Assembly: GCA_905214865.1 (NCBI GenBank)
Contig: CAJMNO010000007.1
Coordinates: forward strand, 34,219-98,218
From: an uncultured bacterium
GTDB taxonomy: Bacteria > Actinomycetota > Coriobacteriia > Coriobacteriales > Atopobiaceae
DNA length: 64,000 nt
Direction of reading: 5' to 3'
Shown here: positions 17,383 through 27,573 of the stretch, one piece after another
Layout: every line of letters starts with the position of its first letter
Position numbering within the stretch: the first letter of the stretch is position 1
Position numbers and translations under genes: made by a program
The notes under the pieces: generated by a model
The model's database searches: none
The model's input: the letters and a program-made list of their open reading frames with translations, nothing else
Told to the model about the DNA's origin: nothing

Positions 17383-17818
17383 GCTGACCATGGCGGTGCA
17401 CATGGTGTGCGCCATCGACTACTTTGGCGACTCCCAGCCAGTGACCAGCACGTTCCTGGCCAAGAGCGTCGGGACCAACCCGGTCATGATCAGGAACATC
17501 ATGGGCGACCTCAAGCGGGCGGGCATCATCTCGTCCAGCAAGGGCAAGTCTGGCATTTCGCTTGTGCGGCCGCTGGGCAAGATCACGCTGCTGGACCTCT
17601 GGCGCGCTGTGGACCAGAGCGACGCCGACCCGCTCTTCCGCTTCCACGAGAACCCCTGTCCCCAGTGTCCCGTGGGGGGCAACATCCACGCGGCGTTGGA
17701 TGGGCACCTCGCCGATGCGCAGCGGGCGCTGGAGGACCAGCTTGCCGGCGTCACATTGGAGGACGTGGAGGCAGACGTGCGCCGTCGCGCGGATGGGGAT
17801 GGGGTGGCAGACGCCTGA
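17366..17818 (+). CDS. Rrf2-family transcriptional regulator
   Basis: The 150-residue protein begins with the Rrf2 winged helix (MQITSKLTMAVHMVCAIDYF, VTSTFLAKSVGTNPVMIRNI, LKRAGIISSSKGKSGISLVR). The sensing region has HENPCPQCPVGGNIH, with two cysteines in CxxC spacing rather than the three-Cys iron-sulfur set of IscR, so it resembles YwnA-type members. It starts inside the end of the ATPase gene with a GAGGG site 8 nt away. It probably regulates its own operon through the palindromes at 14293-14352; this is inference. Confidence 0.85.
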   Translation: MQITSKLTMAVHMVCAIDYFGDSQPVTSTFLAKSVGTNPVMIRNIMGDLKRAGIISSSKGKSGISLVRPLGKITLLDLWRAVDQSDADPLFRFHENPCPQCPVGGNIHAALDGHLADAQRALEDQLAGVTLEDVEADVRRRADGDGVADA

Positions 17819-17956
17819 TGCCATGCGGATGGGGTAGGGGAGAGGGGCGGTCCCTCTCGCCTGCTGTCGAATGCCTCCGGGTGATGGGGCGATATGCCTT
17901 GCGACCCCTCCGATGTCCCGCCCGTTTGCGGCGGACGGCTGTGCCGTGGCGCCTCG

Positions 17957-18064
17957 TAAGGATTGACGCGTTTACGGGCCCCTAACCGCGTCAAGTCTTA
18001 CGGAACTTCGAGCCCCATAAGATTTGACGCGTTTACGGTCCCCTAAACGCGTCAAATCTTACGG
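17957..18064. repeat. double-hairpin intergenic repeat, copy 1
   Basis: Two consecutive hairpins share the core TTTGACGCGTTTA. The second (18018-18061) is a perfect 18-bp stem, TAAGATTTGACGCGTTTA with its complement, around CGGTCCCC. The same ~107-bp module, in the same orientation and with a conserved CGGAACTTCGAG spacer, recurs at 48972-49078. Confidence 0.9.
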
Positions 18065-18480
18065 GGTGAAAGTAGTGTTGCTCCCGCGGCTCCAGACGTA
18101 GGGAGGGGCCTCTCGGGGCGGTATGGCCCTGCAGTGGTTCTGCCGTCAGCCTCGTTGCGGCATGAGGGGCGAGCATCCATGTTCTGAAGCTTCGAGAATT
18201 GAGATTTGCTTCCCGTGGCAACGCGAAGGGTAAGAGATGGCCTTGCCTGGTTCGCTGCGATTCCGCTCGCGGGCTGGGTGCTGTTGGCGCTGCAAAAACA
18301 CTGCTGGGCGGTCGGACGTGTTTCGTGCCTTCAGTATTAACTGCGCGCTGCTTGAGCAATGGTGAGAGGGGCTTCCCCTCTTGCCTACTGTCGAACGTCC
18401 CTACAAGATGGGGCGACTGGGTGAGTGCCCTTTCAATGTCTCGTCCCGTTCGACAGGGAGCGAACGCCGTGTGCCGCTAG
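18065..18480. other. gene-free stretch
   Basis: Between the double-hairpin repeat and the MATE leader I see no supportable gene. Open frames here have arginine/proline-rich shadow composition and no ribosome sites. Confidence 0.5.
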
Positions 18481-18503
18481 GCATGGTTGGGCCGCGTCAG
18501 AAT

Positions 18504-18510
18504 TGGTATA
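18504..18510 (+). promoter_or_regulatory. TGGTATA motif upstream of MATE gene
   Basis: TGGTATA within AATTGGTATATAAATCACC lies about 100 bp before the MATE start. It matches the motif found upstream of several operons of the catabolic island and resembles half-sites of GntR/UTRA regulators. Confidence 0.35.
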
Positions 18511-18546
18511 TAAATCACCTGTAGTTATCTTCTTCTTGAGGCGAAG

Positions 18547-18599
18547 CACAGTGGGTGCACGCCTCTGCCCCTTTAGGGAGGCTCGCGCCCACTGCGCTT
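18547..18599 (+). promoter_or_regulatory. imperfect hairpin in MATE leader
   Basis: AGTGGGTGCACGCCTC pairs imperfectly with GAGGCTCGCGCCCACT around a short loop (CCCCTTTAGG), ending about 15 nt before the MATE start codon. It may modulate translation or be an attenuator. Confidence 0.4.
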
Positions 18600-18612
18600 G
18601 GGGGACGTTCGG

Positions 18613-20040
18613 ATGGAATCGTATGGCGAGAAGCTGACTGAGGTACTGGCGGAGCCGGGCATCCCAAAAAGGCGAGAGGTCATCAGCCTCATTCTGCACC
18701 TGGGTCTACCCGCAGTGCTCGCGGAGGTGAGCACGACCGTGATGCAGTACATCGATACTGCAATGGTCGGGAGCCTGGGCGCCAATGCTTCCGCCGCGAT
18801 TGGTGTGGTGCAAACGACAACCTGGCTTCTGTTTGGTTGTTGCGAGTGCGCTGCCCTGGGCTTCTCCATCCAGGTCGCACAGTTCCTTGGCGCCGGAAGG
18901 GACCGTGCCGCGCGCAACGCGGCGTGTCAGGGACTGGTGGTGTGTGGCGCGTTCTCCCTCGTAATCGCATTCGTTGGAATGGCCCTCTCCAAGTCGGTGC
19001 CAAGGTGGCTTGGGGGTCCGGCGGGCGTGCTGGACGATGCGGCGGGGTACTTCTTCTTCATGAGCGCGTTCATGCCCGTGGTGATGTTGCAGCGGTATGG
19101 TGCCCTCATGCTTCAGTGTACCGGGGACATGGCTACCCCAAGCATCATCAACGTGGTGTCGTGCTTCCTGGACGTGGTTTTCAACTTCCTCCTCATCATG
19201 CCGGGGGCTGTCCATTCCCTTGGCGGGGTCTCGGTGTTTTTCCCTGGTGCGGGAATGGGTGTGCGCGGCGCGGCAGCCGGGACGGGCGTTGCCACCGCCG
19301 CCGCGGCCTTCCCCATGCTCTGGTTCGTGTTTTGGCGAAGCGGAAGGCTCTCTCTTCGGAGGGGAGCCAGCTGGACGCTGGGGAGGCCCTGTCTGAGAAG
19401 TGCGCTTGTCCTGAGCGCACCCCTCTTCCTGGAACGCTTCGTGATGAACGGTGCCTACATAGCTCAGACCATCGTGGTCGCTCCGTTGGGGACCATTGCT
19501 GTCGCTGCCAACTCGATTGCGACTACCGCCGAAAGCGTCTGCTACATGCCGGGGTATGGCCTCTCCCAGGCAGCCACCACGCTGGTGGGACAGGCCTTTG
19601 GTTCGGGGAGGCGTGACATGGCGAAGGCCTTCGGCAACTATTCGGCCCTGCTTGGAGTCCTCCTCATGGGGGCAGCCGGCGGCCTGATGTGGTTGCTTGC
19701 CCCCCAGGTGATGACAATCCTCTCATCGGATTCGGCCGTTTCCGCCCTTGGGTGCAGCGTCCTCAGGATCGAGGCATTCGCGGAGCCACTCTATGGTGCC
19801 GCGATGGTCATCCCAGGCGGGCTGAGGGGGGCGGGTGACACCGTCGCCCCGAGCCTCATCAACCTTGGGTCAATGTGGGCGATCAGGATTCCCCTGATGG
19901 TGCTTCTCGCCCCAAGGCTGGGGCTCGTGGGGATCTGGAGTGCAATGTGCATCGAGCTGAATGCGCGTGGGTGCCTCATGCTGGCTCGCCTATTTAGGGG
20001 AAAGTGGCTGAACAGGTCCTCCGTCACCGAGGCACACTAG
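18613..20040 (+). CDS. MATE-family efflux transporter
   Basis: This 475-residue membrane protein has two pseudo-symmetric halves of six spans each. The N-half signature is AVLAEVSTTVMQYIDTAMVG and the C-half equivalent is APLFLERFVMNGAYIAQTIV, followed by GYGLSQAATTLVGQAFGSG. MATE transporters export cationic drugs or metabolites using Na+ or H+. The ATG at 18613 has GGGGGA 8 nt upstream; the TTG at 18598 is not needed. It stands at the left edge of the sugar island with a TGGTATA site before it, so it could export a metabolite of that island; this is not provable here. Confidence 0.88.
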   Translation: MESYGEKLTEVLAEPGIPKRREVISLILHLGLPAVLAEVSTTVMQYIDTAMVGSLGANASAAIGVVQTTTWLLFGCCECAALGFSIQVAQFLGAGRDRAARNAACQGLVVCGAFSLVIAFVGMALSKSVPRWLGGPAGVLDDAAGYFFFMSAFMPVVMLQRYGALMLQCTGDMATPSIINVVSCFLDVVFNFLLIMPGAVHSLGGVSVFFPGAGMGVRGAAAGTGVATAAAAFPMLWFVFWRSGRLSLRRGASWTLGRPCLRSALVLSAPLFLERFVMNGAYIAQTIVVAPLGTIAVAANSIATTAESVCYMPGYGLSQAATTLVGQAFGSGRRDMAKAFGNYSALLGVLLMGAAGGLMWLLAPQVMTILSSDSAVSALGCSVLRIEAFAEPLYGAAMVIPGGLRGAGDTVAPSLINLGSMWAIRIPLMVLLAPRLGLVGIWSAMCIELNARGCLMLARLFRGKWLNRSSVTEAH

Positions 20041-20096
20041 GGGATGGCGTTCGGGTCTCTGCCCATTCCAGGGACTCCTCTCTGAGATGGGCGCCC

Positions 20097-20957
20097 CTAC
20101 AGTCCGAAAATGCTCTCGAGCGTGACGAGTACCCCAGATTCCTGGTTTGAGGGGCATATGGAGTTGGCGGCCTCCTTTGTCCTCGCGGAGGCGTTCTCCA
20201 TCGCGTAGCCCCAGCCCACCTCCCTGAGCATCTCGACGTCATTCTCGCTGTCCCCGAATGCGATGCAATCGGATGCCGAGAGGCCCCAACGCCTGCAGAG
20301 GAGCCGCAGCGCGCTTGCCTTGGTACATCCGGGTATCATGAGGTCAATCGAGCCGTTTCCAGAGACAACAGGAACAAGCGCGCTCCCAAGGGCATCCGAG
20401 AGCTCCCCGGCTACCTCCCCCTCGCTCCCGTTTTCCACCGAGAGCGAGAACTTCAGGGGGGTATCGTCGACGTCGGCGAGGTCGTCAACCCACTCGATTC
20501 TTGTGAAGTACCTGGACATGGTCCTGAAGAACCTATCGCTGGCGGTACCGCGCTGAACGTGGCAGCACCTCCGCCCGCAGAGGGCGGCTTCTGCCCTTCC
20601 GTCGTCCTGGATCACCTGCCAAGCGCGTGCGAGTACCTCCGCCTCCATCGCAATGCACGAGAGTACCTCCCCGTCCACGACGGTAAGAGCTCCGTTTTCG
20701 GCAACGTATGCGAGCTCACGGTAGTCCTCGAAGAAGCTTCTAAGCTGGTAGTACTGATTTCCGCTCGCAATGACAAAGCGACAGCCTGCCCCTTGCATCG
20801 CGATAAGCAGCCTTGCAAATCGAACCCTGTCGTAGTCGCCATGGTCATCGAGGAAGGTTCCGTCCATGTCGGTGGCAACCAGTCGGGGAAGATTCGCGTT
20901 TGGTGCAGAGTGGAACGGGTCTGACGAGCTGTTGGCTCTCTGGCCGAGCGGTTGCAT
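20097..20957 (-). CDS. Cof-type HAD phosphatase
   Basis: This 286-residue protein is a HAD-superfamily class-IIB phosphatase. Motif I is ATDMDGTFLDD (nucleophile Asp), motif II is VIASGNQYYQL, the Lys of motif III is in GCTKASALRLL, and motif IV is FGDSENDVEML. Such enzymes dephosphorylate sugar phosphates or FMN/PLP. The ATG at 20957 has AAGGAG 8 nt upstream; an earlier in-frame ATG adds a low-quality extension. It points away from the SDR gene and lies at the edge of the island of phosphosugar enzymes, where it could detoxify accumulated phosphosugars. Confidence 0.85.
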   Translation of the reverse strand: MQPLGQRANSSSDPFHSAPNANLPRLVATDMDGTFLDDHGDYDRVRFARLLIAMQGAGCRFVIASGNQYYQLRSFFEDYRELAYVAENGALTVVDGEVLSCIAMEAEVLARAWQVIQDDGRAEAALCGRRCCHVQRGTASDRFFRTMSRYFTRIEWVDDLADVDDTPLKFSLSVENGSEGEVAGELSDALGSALVPVVSGNGSIDLMIPGCTKASALRLLCRRWGLSASDCIAFGDSENDVEMLREVGWGYAMENASARTKEAANSICPSNQESGVLVTLESIFGL

Positions 20958-21065
20958 CCTGGGCTCCTTCGGTGTTCTCTGGCGCGTTGGCATCCTTGGG
21001 CGTTCGCGTCAGCTCTTGGCGGATTTATTCTTGAAAGCAGTGACTAAATAAGTTAATACGAAATA

Positions 21066-21072
21066 TATACCA
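21066..21072 (-). promoter_or_regulatory. TGGTATA motif (reverse) before SDR operon
   Basis: TATACCA within AAATATATACCATTGCGG, about 70 bp before the SDR start, is the reverse complement of the TGGTATA motif seen before other island operons. Confidence 0.35.
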
Positions 21073-21140
21073 TTGCGGTAGTGTGTACGCCAGGAAACGC
21101 GAGGCACCTGCTTCGCCATGCTAGCGTGAGAGGAGTTCTC

Positions 21141-21914
21141 ATGGAAGGAATCAAGGGCAAGGTGGCAATCGTGACTGGTGCCGCGAGTGGCATCGGCAAG
21201 GCCACCGCAAAGCGATTTGCGGACGAGGGCGCCCTCGTCGCGATGCTCGACCTCCGCAAGGAGGCAATCGAGGAGGCGGCAAGGGACCTCGGTCTTGAGG
21301 AGGGCACCTTCGTCGCCCTGCCTGTTGACGTGACGAAGGACGATCAGGTTCACTCGGCGGTCGATGCGGTTGTGGAGAGGTTCGGTCGCATCGACGTCCT
21401 CTGCAACATTGCAGGGATTGGCGGAAAGGTCGGCCCCGTCGAGGACCAGCCGGTGTCAGACGCACGGACGGTCATCGAGGTCAACCTCCTCGGGACCTAC
21501 TGCATGATCAATCACGTCCTGCCGATAATGAAGTCCCAGAACGAGGGCGTGATCCTGAACACGGCTTCCGTTGACGGGACCGCCTGCTATGCGTACGAGG
21601 CCCCCTATGCGATGAGCAAGGCTGCCGTCATCCACCTCACCCAGTGCCTGGCAAACGAGAATGGCAACACGATCCGCGTCAACTGTGTCTCTCCTGGTTG
21701 GGTAAAGACGCCGATGATGGACGAGACAGCAGACGGCTTTGGTGACATGGACTACCAAAACGAGGGCGACCTCGTGGATTACGGACCCCTTGGCCGTGCG
21801 GAGGAGCCTTCCGAGATAGCTGGCATCTTCGCATTCCTTGCCTCCGATGACGCGAAGATACTCAACGGCGTTGACATCCATGCCGACGGGGGGAAGTACC
21901 TCGGGAAGCAATAG
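21141..21914 (+). CDS. SDR-family oxidoreductase
   Basis: The 257-residue classical short-chain dehydrogenase has the cofactor motif TGAASGIGKAT, the structural NIAG, catalytic Ser in NTASVDGT and YAMSKAAV (Tyr and Lys). Asp at the end of the second strand (MLDLRK) suggests NAD preference. It opens the rightward part of the island with SIS and epimerase genes downstream, so a sugar, sugar alcohol or hydroxy acid is the probable substrate. The ATG at 21141 follows AGAGGAG. Confidence 0.88.
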   Translation: MEGIKGKVAIVTGAASGIGKATAKRFADEGALVAMLDLRKEAIEEAARDLGLEEGTFVALPVDVTKDDQVHSAVDAVVERFGRIDVLCNIAGIGGKVGPVEDQPVSDARTVIEVNLLGTYCMINHVLPIMKSQNEGVILNTASVDGTACYAYEAPYAMSKAAVIHLTQCLANENGNTIRVNCVSPGWVKTPMMDETADGFGDMDYQNEGDLVDYGPLGRAEEPSEIAGIFAFLASDDAKILNGVDIHADGGKYLGKQ

Positions 21915-22014
21915 CACGTTCGCCTGAATGGTCCGGTCAGGGATTTACCCGGACTACGTGCTCGCGTTAATGACGGTCTGGTCGTGTGGGAGATGGCGAA
22001 AGGAAGGCATCGTA

Positions 22015-23010
22015 ATGATCAAGTATGACAAGCAGCACGAGCTCGACAGCGTAAACGGGGCGCTTGCGATTCGCCCAACGGTCGAGAAGGTCGTGGACGA
22101 GATCTGCGACAGGGGCTACGACCTCATCTGCTTCATGGGGATTGGCGGTACCTGGGCGTCGTCCCTTCAGGTTGAGTCCCACATCAAGGAGTTGAGCGAC
22201 CTCCCGGTCCTGGTCGAGAACGCCGGTCAGTTCAACGCCATGGGGAACAAGCGCATCACCGACAAGAGCGTGGTCGTGTTCTCGTCCGTTTCTGGCAACA
22301 CCGCCGAGATGGTCGTCGCTATGGAGACGCTCAAGGCAAGGGGCGTGACGACCATCGGGTTCGTCGATGTCGCAGACGCCCCTCTCGCCAAGGACGCGAC
22401 GTATTGCATCACGTACCCCGAGAACGAGCAGCTCAAGTTCTTCATGGTCGCGGACCGCTTCATGAAGAATGCCGGGCAGTTCCCGCAGTACGACGAGTAC
22501 TACGCGCAGCTCGATTCCCATCTTGCCGAGGCGCTGGTGAGTGTTGCCGAGGCGTCGGACGAGTTTGCATGCCACTTTGCGCAGGAGCACCACGACGACC
22601 AGATGCACTACTTCGTCGGGGCGGGGGAGCAGTACGGCTCCACGTACTCCTACGCCATGTGCTACTGGGAGGAGCAGCACTGGCTTCGCACGAAGTCCAT
22701 CCATGCGGCAGAGTTCTTCCATGGCATGCTTGAGGTCGTTGACAGGGACACGAACGTCACTGTGTTCCTCGGCGAGGATGCGGAGCGTCCCCTGGCGGAG
22801 CGGGTTGCGCGGTTCCTGCCCAGGGTATGCGCCCGGTATACGCTCATCGACTCGAAGGACTATGAGTTGAAGGGGATTTCCCCGGAGTATCGCGGCTATC
22901 TCAGCCATCTTGTGACGCATCAGGTCACCAACCGCATCGACGTCCACATCGAGCGCATCAACTGCCACCCGATGGAGATTCGTCGCTACTATCGTCAGCT
23001 CAAGTATTAG
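22015..23010 (+). CDS. SIS-domain deglycase, FrlB-like
   Basis: The 331-residue protein has two SIS (sugar isomerase) domains and the layout of fructosamine-6-phosphate deglycases such as FrlB. The first phosphosugar-binding loop is FSSVSGNTAEMV. The AEFFHGMLEVV segment supplies the Glu and His corresponding to the catalytic pair in FrlB (EFRHGPLEIV). The end, HPMEIRRYYRQLKY, parallels the FrlB terminus DERRYYGGLVEY. FrlB splits fructoselysine 6-phosphate to lysine and glucose 6-phosphate; the amino acid used here is unknown (lysine, asparagine or others). The ATG at 22015 follows AAGGAAGG. Confidence 0.75.
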   Translation: MIKYDKQHELDSVNGALAIRPTVEKVVDEICDRGYDLICFMGIGGTWASSLQVESHIKELSDLPVLVENAGQFNAMGNKRITDKSVVVFSSVSGNTAEMVVAMETLKARGVTTIGFVDVADAPLAKDATYCITYPENEQLKFFMVADRFMKNAGQFPQYDEYYAQLDSHLAEALVSVAEASDEFACHFAQEHHDDQMHYFVGAGEQYGSTYSYAMCYWEEQHWLRTKSIHAAEFFHGMLEVVDRDTNVTVFLGEDAERPLAERVARFLPRVCARYTLIDSKDYELKGISPEYRGYLSHLVTHQVTNRIDVHIERINCHPMEIRRYYRQLKY

Positions 23011-23018
23011 GGAATGTG

Positions 23019-23058
23019 GCGGGGCCATCCCACACGGGGCGGCCCCGCGTCCTTCTTT
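23019..23058 (+). terminator. hairpin after FrlB-like gene
   Basis: GCGGGGCC pairs with GGCCCCGC, followed by the T-rich GTCCTTCTTTAA. It lies between the deglycase and the next epimerase gene and may cause partial termination in the operon. Confidence 0.55.
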
Positions 23059-23095
23059 AAGAACGGTTCGATTCCTTTTGTCGGAGGTTGATCGC

Positions 23096-23953
23096 ATGTC
23101 GACGATTACCATGCACGATGTCTCCGTGATGGGGACGTCCTATGTGCACTATTCCTTCGAGTACTTCCTCGACTCAATGGCTCGGCTTGGGATTAGTAAC
23201 ATCGACCTCTGGGGTGCCGAGCCCTTCTACTGCAGGCTGGACTATGCAGATGACTACGCTGCGACCCAGCGCCTGAGGAAGATACGCGCCGAGGCCGAGG
23301 CCCGGGGCCAGCGCATCACGATCTACACCCCAGAGACCCTTGGGTACCCGTTTAACTTCAGCGACCCAAACCCTGACATGACCCTGCGAACCATCGAATA
23401 CTTCAAGTGGGCATTCGACGATGCCCATACGTTGGGGTGCAACCGCGTCTTCATCAACTCGGGGTCTGGGTTGAGGAACGCGGACCGCGAGGAGTCGTTC
23501 AAGCGCTGCGTAGACACGTTCCGGGTTATTCTCGATCTCGCCGAGCAGGCGGACATCCTCGTCCCCCTCGAGCAGCTTCAACCCTACGAGTCAAATCTTG
23601 TGGTGAGCTTGGAAGACGCTCGGCGCATGCTCGAAGAAGTTGGCTCCCCCAACCTCAGAGTTTGCGTCGACCTGACCGCAATGGAGGTCCAGGGAGAGCG
23701 CCTGGAGCAGTACTTCGAGGCGTTTGGAGACAAGGTTGAGTGGATTCACTACTCCGACAGCCACCATGAGGTCGTTGGGAGTGGCGAATACGGCAAGGAG
23801 AAGCTCGCGGGGTATATTCGCACACTCGAGGAGCACGACTTCAAAAACGGCATCGACCTCGAGGTGAACGATTCCATCTACTGGGAAGATCCCCACTCCG
23901 CTCATGCCGAGACGTGCAGGTACCTACGCGAGGAGCTTGGATTGAAGGGGTAG
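23096..23953 (+). CDS. sugar-phosphate isomerase/epimerase, TIM barrel
   Basis: This 285-residue protein belongs to the AP-endonuclease-2/xylose-isomerase-like TIM barrels. It shows LGISNIDLWGAEPFY near residue 35, VPLEQLQPYESNLV (metal Glu) near 155, CVDLTAME near 195, IHYSDSHH (metal Asp/His) near 225 and the final Glu in GIDLEVNDSIYW. It resembles FrlC but is more distant than the protein at 42388. A GGAGG site precedes the ATG at 23096. It probably interconverts epimers (for example psicosamine to fructosamine forms) before deglycation. Confidence 0.8.
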   Translation: MSTITMHDVSVMGTSYVHYSFEYFLDSMARLGISNIDLWGAEPFYCRLDYADDYAATQRLRKIRAEAEARGQRITIYTPETLGYPFNFSDPNPDMTLRTIEYFKWAFDDAHTLGCNRVFINSGSGLRNADREESFKRCVDTFRVILDLAEQADILVPLEQLQPYESNLVVSLEDARRMLEEVGSPNLRVCVDLTAMEVQGERLEQYFEAFGDKVEWIHYSDSHHEVVGSGEYGKEKLAGYIRTLEEHDFKNGIDLEVNDSIYWEDPHSAHAETCRYLREELGLKG

Positions 23954-23989
23954 CACGTCCCTCTTCGACTGCAGAGGGTTGAGGAATGT

Positions 23990-24027
23990 GGGCGGTGTGC
24001 GGTCGGTTTCCCGGTCGCACACCGCCC
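23990..24027. terminator. bidirectional hairpin between convergent genes
   Basis: A 12-bp perfect stem (GGGCGGTGTGCG with CGCACACCGCCC) lies between the convergent epimerase and esterase genes. Confidence 0.7.
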
Positions 24028-24033
24028 CGATTG

Positions 24034-24810
24034 CTATTCCACCCCGCATAGCATGCGGATAGAACGCTCGATTGCCTCGTTCCAAAAGAGGAAGTCGTGC
24101 CTTCCCGGCCAGCTTGAGTAGCTGTTTTCAATCCCCAGGCTGGTGAGCTCCTCGGCAGTCGACCTGACGTGAGGGGCAAACGGATCGTCAGCACCAACCA
24201 TCTGGATGATACGGGGAATGGCTCCAGACCCATTCCGCTTTACCGACTGCTTTGCCTTGGCGACAATCGAGTCTGCCTGGGAGGGTCCCTGGGATCCGAA
24301 TACCACCGCTTGTTCGGCAGCCCCAAAGAAGAGTTCGGAGAAGTCGCTCGCGAGGATCGTGGGGTCAGTGACGGGGGAGAGCGCCGCTATCCCCCCGTAG
24401 GCCCCTGGGTTCTCGAGTCCGATGCTCAAAGCTCCATAGCCACCCATGCTCTCCCCTGCGATGAACGTGTGCTCTCGGTCGGAGGGCAGGTTAAACCAGG
24501 TGTGAATGATCGCGGGCAGCTCTTGCGAGACCCATTCCAGATAGCGAGGGCCAGACGGGGCGTTCTGATAGAAGCTGCGGTTTCCATCTGGCATGACGAC
24601 AGCAAAATCGTAGATCTTGGCATAGGCCTCGATCATCGAGAAGCGTGTCCATTCGTCTGCGTTGGCACCGAGCCCATGGAGGAGGTATAGTACGCGGACC
24701 TCGTCATCTATTCTGGTCCAGAAATCCTCAGACTTATCGGGAATGATGATGTTCACATGCTGCGTAATCCGAAGTGATTCGGAGTAGAGGTCACCACTCA
24801 AAGTGCTCAT
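24034..24810 (-). CDS. esterase of the EstA/esterase-D type
   Basis: This 258-residue alpha/beta hydrolase shows YLLHGLGANADEW (oxyanion region), the nucleophile elbow FIAGESMGGYGALS near residue 120, an Asp in VGADDPFAPH and the C-terminal His in WPGRHDFLFW. It fits the putative-esterase family that includes tributyrin and acyl-glucosamine-type esterases. It is cytoplasmic; no signal peptide. A GGAGGG site (positions about 24817-24822) precedes the ATG. Divergent from the permease, it may remove acyl groups from imported conjugates. Confidence 0.82.
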   Translation of the reverse strand: MSTLSGDLYSESLRITQHVNIIIPDKSEDFWTRIDDEVRVLYLLHGLGANADEWTRFSMIEAYAKIYDFAVVMPDGNRSFYQNAPSGPRYLEWVSQELPAIIHTWFNLPSDREHTFIAGESMGGYGALSIGLENPGAYGGIAALSPVTDPTILASDFSELFFGAAEQAVVFGSQGPSQADSIVAKAKQSVKRNGSGAIPRIIQMVGADDPFAPHVRSTAEELTSLGIENSYSSWPGRHDFLFWNEAIERSIRMLCGVE

Positions 24811-24978
24811 GAAACCCTCCTAACGGGTGGTTGGCGCATCTAGAAACGTTGGTGAGAGGGTCCCTTACTCACATGCGATGGAAATCGAATCGGATGTCCA
24901 TCCGGTGTGCAGAGAGTTCTCACCGGTCCCCCTCAGATACTAATACGAAGTCAAGATAGATAACTACAGGCTTGAATT

Positions 24979-24985
24979 TGTACCA
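24979..24985 (-). promoter_or_regulatory. TGGTACA motif (reverse) before frlA-like gene
   Basis: TGTACCA within AATTTGTACCACTTACC lies about 135 bp before the permease start in an AT-rich, 307-bp gene-free region shared with the divergent esterase. It fits the TGGTAYA pattern of the island. Confidence 0.3.
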
Positions 24986-25000
24986 CTTACCGATAAATAA

Positions 25001-26569
<1,569 letters not shown>

Positions 26570-26608
26570 GACCGGTTGCAAAAGCACATACGTGACTGAG
26601 CAATGAGT

Positions 26609-26648
26609 GCCACCCGGTCGTCTGACGATACGTCGGGCGTCGGGTGGC
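26609..26648 (+). terminator. hairpin between permease and NagB-like gene
   Basis: GCCACCCG pairs with CGGGTGGC around a loop that can itself form small stems. With no T run it may be a partial terminator or processing site lowering downstream expression. Confidence 0.4.
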
Positions 26649-26673
26649 CTCCATATACGAGAGGGGTTTCGCC

Positions 26674-27570
26674 ATGCTGATGAACAGGCTTACGAGCGAG
26701 GAAATCTTCGAATGGTGCTCCATCCCCTGGCAGAGCCTTGAGGGATGCGAGGGCAAGAAGATTAAGCTCGCAGTTCACAAAGATCGAGCGGAGATGATGG
26801 CGGAGATCGGAAACCTTATGGCAGATGAGGTGCGCGACCACAATGCCAAGGGGCTTCCGACAAAGTGGGTTCTCCCCGCCGGGCCGTGCGACGAGTACGA
26901 CACCTTTGTGAGGAGGGTCAACGAGGAGGGGATTGACTGCAAAAACCTCTGGGTGTTTCACATGGACGAGTTCCTTGACTGGCAATGCCGCCCCTATCCC
27001 GTTGCGGACACCTATGAGAGCCTCGAGGGAACCATGCTGGCGTGCTTCTATAACAGGATTGACGAGGAGCTTCGTCCCCCCGAGGATCACAGGATCTGGC
27101 CTAGGATTACGAACCTCGACTATCCGGACGAGATGTGCGACAAACTTGGCGGGATCGACACCGTCTGGGCGGGAATCGGGGCAACTGGCCTCGTCGCCTT
27201 CGACGAGGAGCCGCGTGACTACTGGTATCGGCCGACGGTCGAGGAGTATGCAGACTCCAAGACGAGAATCGTCGACATCAACTCCGACACCATGGTTGCC
27301 ATGGCGGAGCGTTCGTTTGGAACGTGCCTCGACCGCATCCCCCCGAAGGGCCTCACGATTGGGTTCCACGTCATCTGCTCTGCAAAGCGCGCAGTCTACA
27401 TGGTCGCGACGGGCGACTGGAAGAAGACCGTCTGCAGGATCATGCTCTTTAGCGAGCCAACGACTGAGTACCCGGTGACAATTCTTCCAAAGTACGTCCC
27501 GGACGTTACCCTGTACACCGACGAGTACACGATTGACCACCCGATGTCCCATGACACGAGGGGGTGGTAG
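26674..27570 (+). CDS. NagB-like phosphosugar isomerase/deaminase
   Basis: The 298-residue protein has the NagB/RpiA fold. Phosphate-binding WVLPAGP(CD) and the ring-opening region WVFHMDEFLDW (family NMDEY) are present. In the second motif, family GxDGHIAFNEP reads GIGATGLVAFDEEP here, so the catalytic His is replaced by Leu. It is therefore a NagB relative that may have altered chemistry, for example isomerisation without deamination. The start at 26674 follows GAGGGG. It is followed 3 bp later by a PfkB kinase, so the two probably act in sequence on one substrate. Confidence 0.75.
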   Translation: MLMNRLTSEEIFEWCSIPWQSLEGCEGKKIKLAVHKDRAEMMAEIGNLMADEVRDHNAKGLPTKWVLPAGPCDEYDTFVRRVNEEGIDCKNLWVFHMDEFLDWQCRPYPVADTYESLEGTMLACFYNRIDEELRPPEDHRIWPRITNLDYPDEMCDKLGGIDTVWAGIGATGLVAFDEEPRDYWYRPTVEEYADSKTRIVDINSDTMVAMAERSFGTCLDRIPPKGLTIGFHVICSAKRAVYMVATGDWKKTVCRIMLFSEPTTEYPVTILPKYVPDVTLYTDEYTIDHPMSHDTRGW

Positions 27571-27573
27571 GCG

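Noticed and set aside
18033..18359. A 108-codon leftward ORF after the double-hairpin repeat
   Set aside because: It starts inside nothing recognisable, covers the hairpins, and has shadow composition typical of high-GC DNA.
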